Positions 21,424-33,893 of a stretch of 64,000 nt of DNA are shown one piece after another. Source of the stretch: Steromphala cineraria. Its lineage: Eukaryota; Mollusca; Gastropoda; Trochida; Trochidae. Each line of letters opens with the position of its first letter. Position 1 is the first letter of the stretch. The translations under genes and the position numbers were made by a program. Location of the stretch: the NCBI GenBank assembly GCA_916613615.1, contig OU744725.1, positions 65,542,575-65,606,574 of the forward strand, read 5' to 3'. Under the pieces are notes generated by a model, which ran no database searches, was not told the origin of the DNA, and saw only the letters and a program-made list of their open reading frames with translations.

Positions 21424-23597
21424 CAGGCATGTATGTAGGTAGGTACAATTCAGCTAGGTATGTATGTAGGGTGTGTGTGTGTGTTGAGGTAGGTAAGTAG
21501 GTAAGTAGTTATGTAGGTAGGTAGGTAGGTATGTAGGTAAGCAGGAAGGTATGTAGGTAGGTATATATGTAGGTATGTATGTATGGAGGTAGGTAAATAG
21601 GTATGTAGGTAGGTAGGTATGTAGGTAGGTAGGCAGGCAGGCAGGTATGCAGGTAGGTAGGTAGGTTGGTATGTATGTATGAATGTAGAAAGGTATGTAT
21701 GTATGTATGTTGGTAGTTAGATATGTGTGTAGGTAGAAATGTATGTATGTATGTAGAAATGTATGTATGTATGTGGGTAGGTAGGAAGGCAGGCAGGTAG
21801 GTAGGTAGGTAGGCATGTTTGTAGGTATGTATGTTTGTATGTAGGTAGGTATGTATGTATGGAGGTAGGTAGGTAGGTAAGCAGGCAGGTAGGTAGGTAG
21901 GCAGGCAGGTAGGTAGGTCGGCAGGTAGGTAGGTAAGCAGGCAGGCAGGTAGGTAGGTAGGCAGGTAGGTAGGTAGGCAGGTTTGTTGGTAGGTAGGCAG
22001 GTTTGTAGGTAGGCAGGCAGGTAGGTAGGTAGATAGGTAGATAGGTAGTACATGTAGGTAGGTAGGCAGGCAGGTATGTAGGTAGGTAGCTAGGTATGTA
22101 GGTAGGTAGGCAGGTAGGCAGGTAGGCAGGTAGGTAGGTAGCCAGGTATGTATGTATGTATGTAGGTAGGTAGGTAAGTAGGTAGGCAGGCAGGTAGGCA
22201 GGTATGTATGTAGGTAGGTAGGTAGGCAGGCAGGCAGGCTGGCAGGCAGGTAGGTATGCAGGTATGTTGGTAAGCAGGCAAGTAGGTAGGTACATAGGTA
22301 GGCAGGCAGGTAGGAAGCTAGGCAGGTAGGTAGGTAGGTAGGCAGGTAGGCAGGTAGGTAGGCAGGTTTGTAGGTAGGTAGGCAGGTAGGTAGGTAGATA
22401 GGTAGATAGGTAGGTACACGTAGGTAGGTAGGCAGGTATGTAAGTAGGTAGGTATGTAGGTAGGCAGGTAGGCAGGTAGGTAGGTAGGGAGGCAGGTAGG
22501 TTGGTAGGTAGGTATGTATGTAGGTCGGTAGGCAGGTAGGTAGGTAGGCAGGTAGGTAGGTAGGTAGGCAGGTAGGTAGATAGATAGGCAGGCAGATAGG
22601 TAGGTAGGCAGGTAGGTAGGTAGGCAGGTTTGTAGGTAGGCAGGCAGGTAGGTAGGTAGATAGGTTGATAGGTAGGTACATGTAGGTAGGTAGGTATGTA
22701 GGTAGGCAGGCAGGTATGTAGGTAGGTAGGTAGGTATGTAGGTAGGTAGGCAGGTAGGCAGGTAGGTAGGTAGGTAGGTAGGTAGCCAGGTATGTATGAA
22801 TGTATGTATGTAGGTAGGTAGGTAGGTAGGTAGGCAGGTATGTATGTAGGTAGGTAGGTAGACAGGCAGGCAGGTAGGTAGGCAGGTAGGTAGGCAGGCA
22901 GGTAGGTAGGTAGGTAGATAGGTAGGCAGGCAGGCAGGTAGGTAGGCAGGTATGTATGTAGGTAGGTAGGTAGACAGGCAGGCAGGTAGGTAGGCAGGTA
23001 GGTAGGCAGGCAGGTAGGTAGGTAGGTAGATAGGTAGGCAGGCAGGCAGGTAGGTAGGCAGGTATGTATGTAGGTAGGTAGGTAGACAGGCAGGCAGGTA
23101 GGTAGGCAGCTAGGTAGGCAGGCAGGCAAGTAGGTAGGTAGATAGGTAGGCAGGCAGGCAGGTAGGTAGGCAGGTAGGTAGGCAGGCAGGTAGGTAGGTA
23201 GATAGGTAGGCAGGCAGGTAGGTAGGTAGGCAGGTAGGTAGCTAGGCAGGTAGGTAGGTAGGCAGGTTTGTAGGTAGGTAGGTAGGCAGGCAGGCAGGCA
23301 GGCAAGTAGGTAGGCAGGTAGGTAGGTAGGCAGGTTTGTAGGTAGGCAGGTAGGTAGGTAGGCAGGTAGGTAGGTAGATAGGTAGGTACATGTAGGTAGG
23401 TAGGCAGGTATGTAGGTAGGTAGGTATGTAGGTAGGCAGGTGTTTAGGTAGGCAGGTAGGTTGGTAGGTAGGTATGTATATGTTGGTCGGTAGGCAGGTA
23501 GGTAGGTAGGTAGGCAGGTAGGTAGGTAGGTAGGTAGGTAGGCAGGTAGGTAGGTAGATAGATAGGCAGGCAGATAGGTAAGTATGTAGGTAGGTGT
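21424..23597. repeat. Tetranucleotide satellite (GTAG)n, about 2.17 kb
   Basis: Counterpart of 7925-9386, expanded by about 0.7 kb. A higher-order pattern is visible at about 22850-23160, where a block of about 115 bp (gtaggtagacaggcaggcag followed by the same spacing of atag and tatgtatg variants) occurs three times, consistent with recent unequal exchange. Minus-strand ORFs of up to 598 codons are artefacts of the 4-bp period. Confidence 0.95.
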
Positions 23598-24894
23598 GTG
23601 TGCTATTCAGTTCATGTGATCCATATAGTTCTTTTGGTGCTATTATGTTAATATGTGGGTGGACTTCAGCCTTAATATCGAATTTGGGAGTTTTGACTCA
23701 TTCGGAAACCATGAGAGTTGTATTTCGCATGCTCGTAACATAGTGACCTGTTTTTACCATTTGGTTTGTGACCATTTTAGTTAATCTCTAAAAGTTTTGC
23801 ATCACATCAGTAGAAAACCCGCCACGTAGTAGTATCAGTTAAGCCCAGCCACGCATCAGCAAACCTTTCTTTCTGGTTCACAGCTATTCATCTAGATCAA
23901 ATAGCGACTACCCTATGCAAAGATTGATTAAACTTATTAGCCCTGAGACTCCCGTATCAAGTAGGTGTGAAGGACGGCAGGAGAGAAAGGGTTGACAAAC
24001 ATACGGATTAAGACGGAAGTGTGCATTGAACATCACGATTTTCATAACGGCCGTTTAACATGTTACACATCAACGATCAGCGTTTCTATTTGCAGTTAAG
24101 AGAAAGTTGAAAAACAAAAATCTATGTATATTCTTCTCAGCTTCATTCTCCAAACAGCCGGCTGGCAGACGGCGACCCCACATATCTAGAAGATTTGCTA
24201 GGAAGGATAACATGCACCTTGGAAGGTAGTCATATTACAGGTTTTAATATAGTATTTAAGTGTTATTTCTTTTATTGTATGTTATGTTGATTATAGTGAT
24301 TGATGTTTTGATAAATTATGACTTCATTTTATTTATATTGACAGCATAATTTTTGTGATCTTGATACACCTTGCTACCGGTTACATGGTTATGAAGGATA
24401 TAAGAAATATTGGTTTACATTCCACTGGCATCACTGTATAATGAGTTTTGTTGTTTTTGTTAGTAACGTTGTGTAGATGTCTGCCATTTTATGTGAGGAT
24501 AACTTTAAAATTCATGACATTTCCTGTTCAGTTGCATTGATAGTGCGAGTCTAGGTCGATATTATTGTATTATGTTGGTGTTTTCATTTTCTTGTTTAGT
24601 AACATGACACTTTGTAAGTGTTTTTGGTTTTTTTCAATAGGAAAGTTTAAAATGATAAATTCGTCATATCATTTTTACTTGGATGAACTTAGATAAAAGT
24701 GAATGTTACTTATTGCAAGGCTTTGTTTTAAAATTTAAAAAAATCCAGCTTTATAATGAACGAAAGATGTTCAAATTAGTTTGGGAATTCCAATTCACTA
24801 CCTGCAATGAATAGTTATTGTCAACACGAAAATTGTCGTCGGCCGTTTTTGCTTGACACTTAAAATGTTTTCCATTGATGATTGGCTTCAGTAA
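23598..24894. other. Intergenic spacer, no gene seen
   Basis: Duplicate of 9387-10357 plus 11013-11340. The 650-bp foldback insert of spacer A is absent. Confidence 0.5.
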
Positions 24895-25218
24895 TCAGAT
24901 GTTTGACACTTGAAGAAACGTAATGTTAATCAAATCAGTTGAATTTAGCAGATTGTACATCGTTTGTGGATTGACATTAAGACATTTCAAAAATTTACTT
25001 CTACATGCAGAGAAGGCTTCACAAACTAAAATGATATGAGCTTCATCCTCCGTTTCGCCCGAGGAGCAGCATGAACATGTTAGATCGTTTAAAGTATGAT
25101 GATCCTTTCTAAAGGATTGAATCTTAAGGGAATGAAGAGAAATTCTAAATTTACTTAAAAGAGACTTACCCTTGAACCATACAAGATGCTGCATTTTATT
25201 TCGTTGTTCGTTGTTCAT
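24895..25218 (-). pseudogene. LINE reverse-transcriptase C-terminal remnant
   Basis: A 107-codon open frame equal to 12019-11335 of spacer A without the MITE. The Cys-containing CSCC...EDEAHIILVCEAF tail resembles the C-terminus of non-LTR reverse transcriptases. No polymerase motifs remain, so it is a fragment. Confidence 0.6.
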
Positions 25219-25872
25219 TGTTTACAATCCATTCAACTTTGTTTACTTGGCTAAATGACTCGCCATCGTCTAGCCTGGATCCTATTAGGGTTTCCCGGGG
25301 GTATTCAATAAATTTGACATGCAGGTTGGCCTTTTAAATAAGTTTGTGGTAAGTACTAACATTTTGATAAACTATTCGGCGATCTTATTTAACCATATCA
25401 TGTTGTTGTTTGTTGTTGACAGTCCTTCAAGGAATCAACTTTGTTTATATGATCGTTTAACCAGCAGTGGTGTTGTTGGGGTAGTAGTGAATACTTCAAG
25501 CTAATCGTTAAAGTTCGAAAATCATTCTTTAACACTTGGTGGTATTCTAATGTTTATCGATATTCAAATATGTGACTTCATGTTTATGTTGACTTAAAAG
25601 TTTCCAAAGTGTGCAGGACTAAACCTAGCTGTCTGATAAAACCAAGATTATTGTCATGATAAACATTTACTCAAGATAAGACGGCGACAAGCAGACGCCT
25701 TGTTACGCAATGTTTACTTAGCTGTAGCTTCATTGAGAAACTGTGTATCGTTGCTGTTTTGGCCTAATATTTATATTATATAGTTAATTGACCAATATCT
25801 TATGAAATATATTTTTAAAATGTTATACAGCGCCTCTTTAAATATTTCATTAAAAATCATATAATAAATAGA

Positions 25873-26027
25873 ATACTTAATGTAGTTTTCCAAATACCAG
25901 GTTTATTTCATCTCGTGACATGGGTAAAGTTGATATTTCACTCGTGGTTGCGCCACTTGTGAAATATCAACTTTACCCATGACACTCGATGAAATAAACC
26001 TGGTATTTGAAAAACTACATTAAGTAT
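25873..26027. repeat. Foldback (palindrome), 69-bp arms, spacer B only
   Basis: Arms 25873-25941 and 25959-26027 are inverse complements with a few mismatches; the spacer is 17 bp. It lies in the block 25681-26030 that has no match in spacer A, about 300 bp upstream of the TATA box of TLR copy 2. Confidence 0.85.
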
Positions 26028-26330
26028 CCTCTATGTCAGAAACAATTTTGGAAACTGGCCATGAAGCACTAAACATCAGCCATATAGATGAATCGTTCAA
26101 ATATCCATAGATAAAAGTAATTGACCAATCAGCGACGAGGAACGTCATCGGAATTTCCCTTTAAAGGCAAACGATTGGATTGATGGTTTTGGGTAATGCT
26201 CAAATTTGTGTTTACAACTTTTTTTCTTTAAGGTGCAGTTTTAAAGATTTGGGTGCAAACATGAAAATGATCTTCGTTTTCATATAAAACATCACCTTAT
26301 GAAGATGAGCCTGCTGGCATGTTCTTCTGT

Positions 26331-26338
26331 TATATAAA
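26331..26338 (+). promoter_or_regulatory. Probable TATA box of TLR copy 2
   Basis: TATATAAA in a block of about 230 bp conserved with TLR copy 1. The putative first exon ends at 26397 (ctatg|gtgagg) and the 71-bp 5'UTR intron ends at 26468 (cttttccag). Confidence 0.55.
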
Positions 26339-26469
26339 GCGCATTCGGCTCGTGCTCTTACATACATATGCATGCACACTATCTATGGTGAGGGATTCCA
26401 AACGTGCTCTTTACACTGCACGGGCAGTAAAAAGTACCAATATGACAAATGTTTTTCTTCTTTTCCAGC

Positions 26470-28926
26470 ATGATGTTCCTCAGTGTTCTCCTGGTGCTGC
26501 TGCTGCTCCAGCTTGGAGTCAGATCTCATCCTTGTGACCTCAGAAGAAGTGAGGAGTATGGAGGTCTCCTTGCAGACTGTTCAGGGAGAGGTCTGACCTC
26601 TGTGCCCTCTGATCTTCCCTCTGATATTGTTGCCCTCGATCTCTCTTCAAACAACATATCTCGCATACAGAATTTTACTTTCAAGAGCTTAAAAAACCTG
26701 GTTTTCCTCAATGTCTTAAATAACAATCTGACAGAACTGGAATCAATGACCTTCTATGGGTTGTCCAAACTTCAAATTCTCAACGTTCATGGCAATTTTC
26801 TACGTTCAGATAAAACCTCACTTCCAGAAGGCATATTTAACAGCCTGATAAGTCTTCAAACTTTATGGATAGAATCGCAGTGTTTTGATGAATATCCTGA
26901 TTGGATATTTCTACCTCTTGTCAATTTGAAGACACTTTACATTGACTCTGTTCAGACTCCAAACTTTGGAAAAGGCTTTTCAAACTTAATGAGATTAGAG
27001 TTTTTACAAATAGATGGACATGGTTATGATAGACACGCACTGTGTAAGATAAGAATATTTGAAAATAACACCTTTGAGGCTTTTAGAAACATATCATTAA
27101 AGACTCTAAAGGTTAACAAATGCCGAAGAGCCTCCAGGATCGAAACTGGGGTGTTTGAACCTCTTAAATCCTTACATACGTTGATATTTTCGGGAATGGA
27201 TATCGGAATCCACTTGAGTCTTCAATTACTGTATCCATTTTCTGGAAGAAGCATGCAACTGTTAGATCTATCATCGATATTTCCTAAGCGTAGACTTTCA
27301 ATTCCAAATGCTTCTGACACATTTCTAAGAGAAAAGGATACTGAATATTTGAGCAAGATTTGTGTCAGAGAATTTTTATTCAGCAACAATCATATCGTTT
27401 ATATAGAAGGTTCAGCCTTATATGGCAAACCTTTTTCAGATTGCCTTCAAACTTTAGATTTGTCAAAAAATGACCTTATTGGTGATATACGAGTCTTTTT
27501 CAAACTTCACAATTTCAGAAAATTGAAAAAATTGCTTTTTGGTGACTTGTCATTCATACAACAAACCAACGGAAATCTTTTAGATGATCCTTTTAAAAAT
27601 TCTAGAAAAATAATAGTGACACTTCCAGAAACATTAGAGGTATTGGATATATCTGGACTGTTAAGAAAAGACTCACTGCTCGATCTAGAAGGTATTTCAG
27701 TCTTAGAGTTACGAAACACAACCAATTTGAAAACATTTAGAACTAGCAACAATGAGTTCACAGAAGAATCGAAATTTAAAGGTATTGAACATATCGAAGA
27801 ATTAGACCTATCTGGTAACTTTATTCTTGATATAAGCAATATAGGATTTCTGTATTTTAAAAATGTCAAAATTCTGTCTTTGAAAGACTGTAATTTAAGA
27901 TTAGGCAACAACGAGGGAACTAACTTAACCAATTTTCCTAGTGTCCAGGTTATAGATGTATCCAAAAATCTTTTATCCAAATTCCCCATTTTGACCAACC
28001 CTCAAAGTGTTAAAGAACTCATTCTAAATGAAAACTCATTTGACAGTATTGCAATTGACTTAGAACTTTTCCAAATGCTGACGAAAATTGATTTAACATT
28101 CAATTCAATCTCTTTTCTTAGCAAGAGTGTAAGGGACAAGATCGATAATGCAAACACGCATCAAGGTCTCAAACTGCACTTGAGAGGGAATACCTTTTCG
28201 TGTGGTTGTAAAGAATTGGATTTTGTCCAGTGGCTTGTTGAAACCCCAGCTGTTTATGAAACTGATCGAAGGTTTTCTTGTATCCTGGATAATGGAACCA
28301 CAACGGACATTATGAAAGTCTCAAACAACATCCAGTATCATATACGACAGTGCAGAGGACCTACAATCTTCATCCTTACTATCACGTTTGGACTCCTTTT
28401 GATAATTGCCCTCTCTGGAACCTATGTGATTATGAAGAACCCAACCAGATACCAGCATCTGCTCCTGCGGTTTATTGGACTTCAGAGGAAGGTCTTCACT
28501 CCTGATGATTTTCCCTTCATGTTATACGTTGCATATACATCAACTGACATTCCCTTGGTGTACAGACAGCTCAGACCAGCCCTGGAGAGACAGAACATTC
28601 CTCTGTTTCTAAAGGACAGAGAGGTTCTTCCAGGCTATGACATAGCAGACGGTATCTCAGATGGAATCAACAGCAGCTGGAAGACCCTGCTGGTCGTGTC
28701 CTTGGACTTTCTCAACGACCCCTGGTCGACCTTCATAATCAATTCAGCCCTGTACTCAATGACTGAGATGATTCCCAACAGGATCATCATCCTGCTAGTG
28801 GGCGGTGTTCAACTGGAAGATTTGCCGGATACCCTCTTGAGAGCTGTTGATGAGGACTTTGTTCTGGAATATTATGCAGCAAATGACCACAGCCAATGGG
28901 ACAAACTCATTCAGTTTTTGAATTAG
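26470..28926 (+). CDS. Toll-like receptor, single coding exon (copy 2)
   Basis: Predicted 818-residue TLR, same architecture as copy 1: signal peptide 1-19, LRR ectodomain, single C-terminal cysteine cap, membrane span about 633-655 and TIR about 674-818 with LFLKDREVLPG. Start at the ATGATG pair right after the cttttccag acceptor. Differences from copy 1 cluster at about residues 310-490 of the LRR region, where most codon changes alter the amino acid. The preceding 80 residues and the cysteine cap are almost unchanged. TIR changes include V/I after TSTD, D/G in LVxGVQL and HNKWDELIQLL to HSQWDKLIQFL. Homology to the other copies ends a few bases after the stop (about 28932), so this is the last unit of the array or the duplication breakpoint. 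Frame intact. Confidence 0.95.
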   Translation: MMFLSVLLVLLLLQLGVRSHPCDLRRSEEYGGLLADCSGRGLTSVPSDLPSDIVALDLSSNNISRIQNFTFKSLKNLVFLNVLNNNLTELESMTFYGLSKLQILNVHGNFLRSDKTSLPEGIFNSLISLQTLWIESQCFDEYPDWIFLPLVNLKTLYIDSVQTPNFGKGFSNLMRLEFLQIDGHGYDRHALCKIRIFENNTFEAFRNISLKTLKVNKCRRASRIETGVFEPLKSLHTLIFSGMDIGIHLSLQLLYPFSGRSMQLLDLSSIFPKRRLSIPNASDTFLREKDTEYLSKICVREFLFSNNHIVYIEGSALYGKPFSDCLQTLDLSKNDLIGDIRVFFKLHNFRKLKKLLFGDLSFIQQTNGNLLDDPFKNSRKIIVTLPETLEVLDISGLLRKDSLLDLEGISVLELRNTTNLKTFRTSNNEFTEESKFKGIEHIEELDLSGNFILDISNIGFLYFKNVKILSLKDCNLRLGNNEGTNLTNFPSVQVIDVSKNLLSKFPILTNPQSVKELILNENSFDSIAIDLELFQMLTKIDLTFNSISFLSKSVRDKIDNANTHQGLKLHLRGNTFSCGCKELDFVQWLVETPAVYETDRRFSCILDNGTTTDIMKVSNNIQYHIRQCRGPTIFILTITFGLLLIIALSGTYVIMKNPTRYQHLLLRFIGLQRKVFTPDDFPFMLYVAYTSTDIPLVYRQLRPALERQNIPLFLKDREVLPGYDIADGISDGINSSWKTLLVVSLDFLNDPWSTFIINSALYSMTEMIPNRIIILLVGGVQLEDLPDTLLRAVDEDFVLEYYAANDHSQWDKLIQFLN

Positions 28927-29001
28927 TTGTTAATACGATGATTCATTTATTGTCTCTAATTTAAATAGAGTGATATTTATTCATTTCATAAGATTTTTAA
29001 G

Positions 29002-29323
29002 CATTCTCTCCCTACAAAGACAGGTCAAGTCATGAAAATGTTGATCGAGCCTCTGTTCTCATTCGCCGTTTTTGTGGGCTAGATTGAATGATGCCTGCTT
29101 GAAAGCTATCAAAGTAAGTTACGCTGTGCTAAAAAAGTATTTTTTGCTACTGAATAATGACAAAAGCAGTGATTTGAACCATCCTTCCCATTCGAGAGGT
29201 ATTGTCATTTTCTTATACTTGTGTGGTGCAAATGTTTGCCGCCTGAAATCACAGATTTTTTTCTAATCAGAACAGAGGTTGGAGCAGCATTTGATGACGT
29301 GATCTACTCTGTGGGAGAGAATG
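29002..29323. mobile_element. TIR element (cattctctcc family), complete small copy
   Basis: About 60-bp inverted ends: cattctctccctacaaagac at the left and the reverse complement of tctgtgggagagaatg at the right, both running into a (g)cctctgttct(c/g)att motif. 322 bp, no coding capacity. The same ends occur at 53497-53841 and 56741-57345. Confidence 0.7.
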
Positions 29324-31787
29324 TGACTGGTCATATGTGGGGTATTTATCATATCGGTATATATTTCTCTTGATTTTCTGTTGTGTAGAAGTAGAGATGA
29401 AATAATTGGAATGTTTAATATCTATCACTTTATTGGTGCTCCTTGTGCGTTTCCTTCCCCCCCCCCCCCCCCCCCCCCCAAGATAAGCCATTACTACCAT
29501 TTCTTACCTCCACTGTTCCCATCCGAGCAATGAGAAAACTTTTTAACTGAATTTGTGCAGTTAGCTACGCCGTTTCAAATGCAATTAATTCATTTTATAT
29601 CTAATTGATATATATGAGTATATCAATATTTATTATAGCCTTAGTAATTTCTTGATCATTTTAGCTGTCTTTCCTTTAATCTGCAGTGTCTGATCCTTTA
29701 GGTTCGTGTAGGTTTCACGACAATGCAATGCTTGTATAGAATTCTTAATGTGTGATGCATGATGTTAGAATCGATAAATAAATCATGTAAGTCTGTTATC
29801 ATACGTTAGTTTGTGGTTAACTTATATTTTGTGTGGAAAGCAAATTGATTACTTAAAACATATTAATAAGTGGCTGTAATGAGATAAGTTTGCTCAACGT
29901 GTTTTGCAACATACATGTAATATATTTCATTATTTGATTGTATGCATAAATGATTGTGTATAAGAATAAGTTAAACTTTACCAATTTTGGGTTATGTAAT
30001 TTAAACACCAACCTTTTAAATCGTTGTTTCATCAGCGAAACTCCTACTTTACCCTGATACATATCAAAGCAATTAAACCACTCTTATCGCTTTCTATTTA
30101 GACGTGAAACAACTCGAATGAAAGTATCATGGGGTTCGAATATTCTATCCAAACAGCGATAGACCAAATCATGAAATGATTTTTTTAAACTTTTTTTTTT
30201 AACTTTTTTTATTTTTGAAATCTCCATCATACAATACATTCAATCAGTTCATTTCACAACATTATTACATACATGATTTGCATAACAATAGTAACATAAA
30301 CACAGTTTGAAAATACAGGTTTGCAGATTGTAATTGGATAGGTACATCAAGGAAAGGTGACAAAAAGTATTAAAATGGATTATGACATATAGACCAGAAT
30401 TTTATAAAGTCATCATACTTGCATTGTAAATATAATTTATAGCGGTCTATCAGATAACTTGTCTTGATGTCTTCTTTTATATGCTTCATATATAGAATTA
30501 TAACAAGCTGAATCATATAAGTTGCCGAAGTTAAGGTTTAAGAAAACAATTAAAAATACCTGACCATATCATATGAAATTAAATATAGAACTCTCTCGGG
30601 GGCAACAAAAATGTCGACTGTAGGCCTTATCATAGCCCTTTCAAAAGACTATACATGTAGGTGTAATCGATTACAGCAATTCACTCATTTTGAAAAAATA
30701 ATTTTTGTTTAAATCCCTAGCAATTTCAGTAAAGTTACTCTTTGATTTCATTATCTATATTGGGAATTGTTAAACATTCAATTTCCTTTTTAATTTTATA
30801 CAATAGGATAACAAAGATCTAGATTTTAATTGGCCATCTTTGTAAACGACTTACGGCAGTACCGTCAAATATTACGAGCATTCAAAACTACTTCTGTTAT
30901 AAACATATATATTTCATTTTTACGACCCTTGAGCTTTCTCAATTTGTGCCTCTGTTTATTTACCTAAATATTTTTAATTTGATCGACCGCTTGGACAACA
31001 ATTCAAAATATGTCCTCAAACATCAAACATTTCTTTAAAAAGCCCAGTGTTATATTTTTTACAAACCGATAATAAACTTTATTTGAAAGTGACTGATCTA
31101 TCATGGGTTAAATTAAATACAATACACTTAGCCTCATAACGTGAAATAATTAATTACAAGTCGCTCTCCTCTGTATAAATCCAACTGCTAACGTTGAGAT
31201 CAGGCATAATGCGCCGCCTACAGCCATTTTTGACGTGATTAGTAAGTCAATTCATATCGCACCACAAAATAATCGTTAAATTCGAAAAACACTTAAAACT
31301 TATCAATTGTTTGATAGTAAGATAACATCAGATAATCCTATCTTAGCTTTGTTAGTTTGAAAAAAAAATCCTTCATTAGACAATTAGGAACGGATAAGCC
31401 ATTACATGATCTTGCCATACTGCATTGATGTAACGAAATGAATTTATCATTCTTCATATTCAGCTAATATATAGTTTTATTCATTTACAATTATACAACT
31501 CCTTCATGTCTTCAAAGAAACGCATTATTGTTCTAAATCTTAGCTCTTCGGACTTCCCAATTCATTACTAAAAGACAAATTGATGATCTGTCCGAGTACT
31601 GCCCACTCCTTTATATTTGTAGCAGCAGTAGCCGGACACCCTCAAAGTCTGATTTATTTTTTTAAATTTCCAACCAGCCTACAGCCTAGTTTGTCACTTG
31701 TATTCAGCAGGTGTGTTGTTTCTGTCCTGAATGTAATTTGAGAGAACTCTGAGGAAAATATGATCTTAAAACTGTTTGCCGATTTCC
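29324..31787. other. Intergenic, AT-rich, no gene seen
   Basis: Unique AT-rich sequence with a 23-base C run at 29457-29479 (assembly length there is doubtful). ORFs are below 80 codons and have no family resemblance. No TLR or lectin exon is detectable on either strand by eye. Confidence 0.5.
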
Positions 31788-31791
31788 TTAA

Positions 31792-32012
31792 AGGGGATCA
31801 ACAACCTGGCTCGTGAAACCTCATTGACCATTGTTAACAAGAGCATCCAGACGGGTAAGGGGGGTCACATGACACAAACTTGCAATTGGTACTGGCTGTC
31901 AGCTGTAAGCGGTTCGCAACCAAACGATTTCGTCCGTACCAAGTATTTACGACTCTTTCGGGGTCCTGCTAATAAAACACTGGAAGTTAAAAATTCAAGT
32001 TGCAGACTCCCT
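31792..32012. mobile_element. Possible TTAA-flanked MITE of a second family
   Basis: 221 bp between TTAA at 31788-31791 and 32013-32016. The ends are loosely inverted: aggggatcaacaac against agggagtctgcaac. No second copy or empty site is present in the window, so this remains a candidate. Confidence 0.35.
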
Positions 32013-32249
32013 TTAACGGAACTGTAAGAAAGTATGTGACGGGGAAACAATGTTTGATTTTCAACAATTGCGATACTATATATGAATGCTAAATTTTATA
32101 TTGAGAATTTAACACGTGATTAATCTAGAATAAAAAGGTATTTGGAATATATTTCTGTTTGAAGCATAAATGCATTGTTTATATAATCATGAATTATTTA
32201 GTATTGTGTACAAACTGCCCGAGTACTGCCAGCGTCCGGGTACTACCGC

Positions 32250-32480
32250 ACGCTACCATCTTACAAAAAAAGCGATCAATATCTGATTTTTCAATATTTC
32301 CCCCTCACACAAAAATAGAATTTTTTTTTTTCATTGGCTGCAAATAAGGGAGATATCTTGAGTTGAAACTTTTAGCCGCGAGAGCAATCTGCCGGAACCC
32401 CGGTATCTTGACCTATTAGAACAGAGGCTTGCTCGCACTGAGCCGCCTCTGTTGCTTGAGAATGCAAGTTTCTGTGCTAT
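32250..32480. mobile_element. Partial copy of the cattctctcc TIR element
   Basis: The interior (cattggctgcaaataaggga, ctgccggaacccc) and right end (agaacagaggcttg...gcctctgttgcttgagaatgc) match the right half of the element at 56741-57345. A second degraded end of the same kind (accagaggtttgactgtatg) lies at 32678-32730. Confidence 0.55.
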
Positions 32481-32739
32481 AATAGGATATGCCTGAATGG
32501 ATACAATCAAAGTAAGTTGTGCAATCACCGGCGCTGTCTTCCATCAACATTTTGGCGTAGTGTAATGACCCACCCTTTCCATGCGAGAAGTGTTGTCATT
32601 TGCTAACAAAATTAAAATTAACTTAATTCATTTTTTCTCCGCCATGGGAAACTACCACGGAGTTGCTCCAATTCGACCAGAGGTTTGACTGTATGACTAG
32701 ATCTACCTCTGTGGGGATTGACTATAGGGTTCGAGACAT

Positions 32740-33890
32740 TCTGTATCAGTCTCCTGGTATATCAACATAGGCTCAAATTAAAAGCCAATTTTAGACACTA
32801 ATAACAACCTGGTAAGGCTACAAAGCATGTGCACCAGGGTATAGTAGGAGCTACGCAGATGAAAATACGTTGATGTTGCAAGATGTACGTATATGCATCT
32901 GTTTAATCACATACCTGTGTGCCTGTCTAAACGGCATAATCTAACTGCGCGGGTCAGTTGGACCTCTTTACAGAGTATTATTTATATGTATATTTCATGT
33001 ACTTCTTTTGCCATGATAATCGTTTGTATTTCACTATAGATGTGCCACTGACAACTTTTTGTACATCAAGCGTTTTACTTCTATTGGCATGAATATCGTC
33101 AGTTAATACGCCACAGTAGGTGTACCAGGCACAACTTTCTATATGTTCTTGTTGTACTTTGTTAATATGATAACCGTCAGTTTTAACTTGTAAATAGAGA
33201 TGTCTTGCGATTTTTATGTATTTTGAGAATAGAAAATAAGCAGATCTCTACTTCAACCGACTTCCTGTGATGTGCACCTCCAAGTTAAAGATGAATTCAT
33301 TGTGTTGCCCCTGTGGTTTTATGAAGAGTCAAAAGATCACCATATAATTCCAGGTATCTTAAAATGTAAACAACTATTCAGAGATCAACGGTACAATCGA
33401 ACAAGTGGTTTAAGAGAATATCCTTGAAAAAGAGGACAATACATGTAACTGCAAGGAAAGCTTGTATTTCGTAAGAAAGAACCATATATGGTTCACTGAG
33501 CAATTACAAGGGTATATCCACAGGGGTTCGAATCTCGGAGTGGACAATATAACAAAAAATATTCAAAACCTGGGCTTTTGCACTCATATATCGTTTTCAT
33601 ATGTTGAGATAAACCTACATCTCAAATTTGAACAAATTCGGTAAAGAAATAAAGATTTTAGCGTAATCTCTACCTATTATATAGAATACCGAAGGGGGGT
33701 TACTCCAGTCTCCAGTCTCCAGTCGCTAAAACCTGATCGAATGCGGTGCAATTAATACTAGATTTTATCGCCAAACTATGCACTGGAACCATAGATCAAT
33801 CTTTTAACTTGCTGACCGTCTCGCCCAATTTTTCGACTTCCATCCAACTTATATGACCACTGACCCTCGCATTAACACCACACATATCTT
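32740..33890. other. Intergenic, no gene seen
   Basis: AT-rich and unique within the window; no ORF above 60 codons with recognisable content. Confidence 0.5.
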
Positions 33891-33893
33891 TGA

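Noticed and set aside
21509..23305. Long minus-strand ORF (598 codons) of PTYL/CLPA repeats, and its relatives in 7920-9144
   Set aside because: Pure consequence of a 4-bp repeat with no stop in any minus frame; no promoter, splice sites or non-repeat protein sequence.
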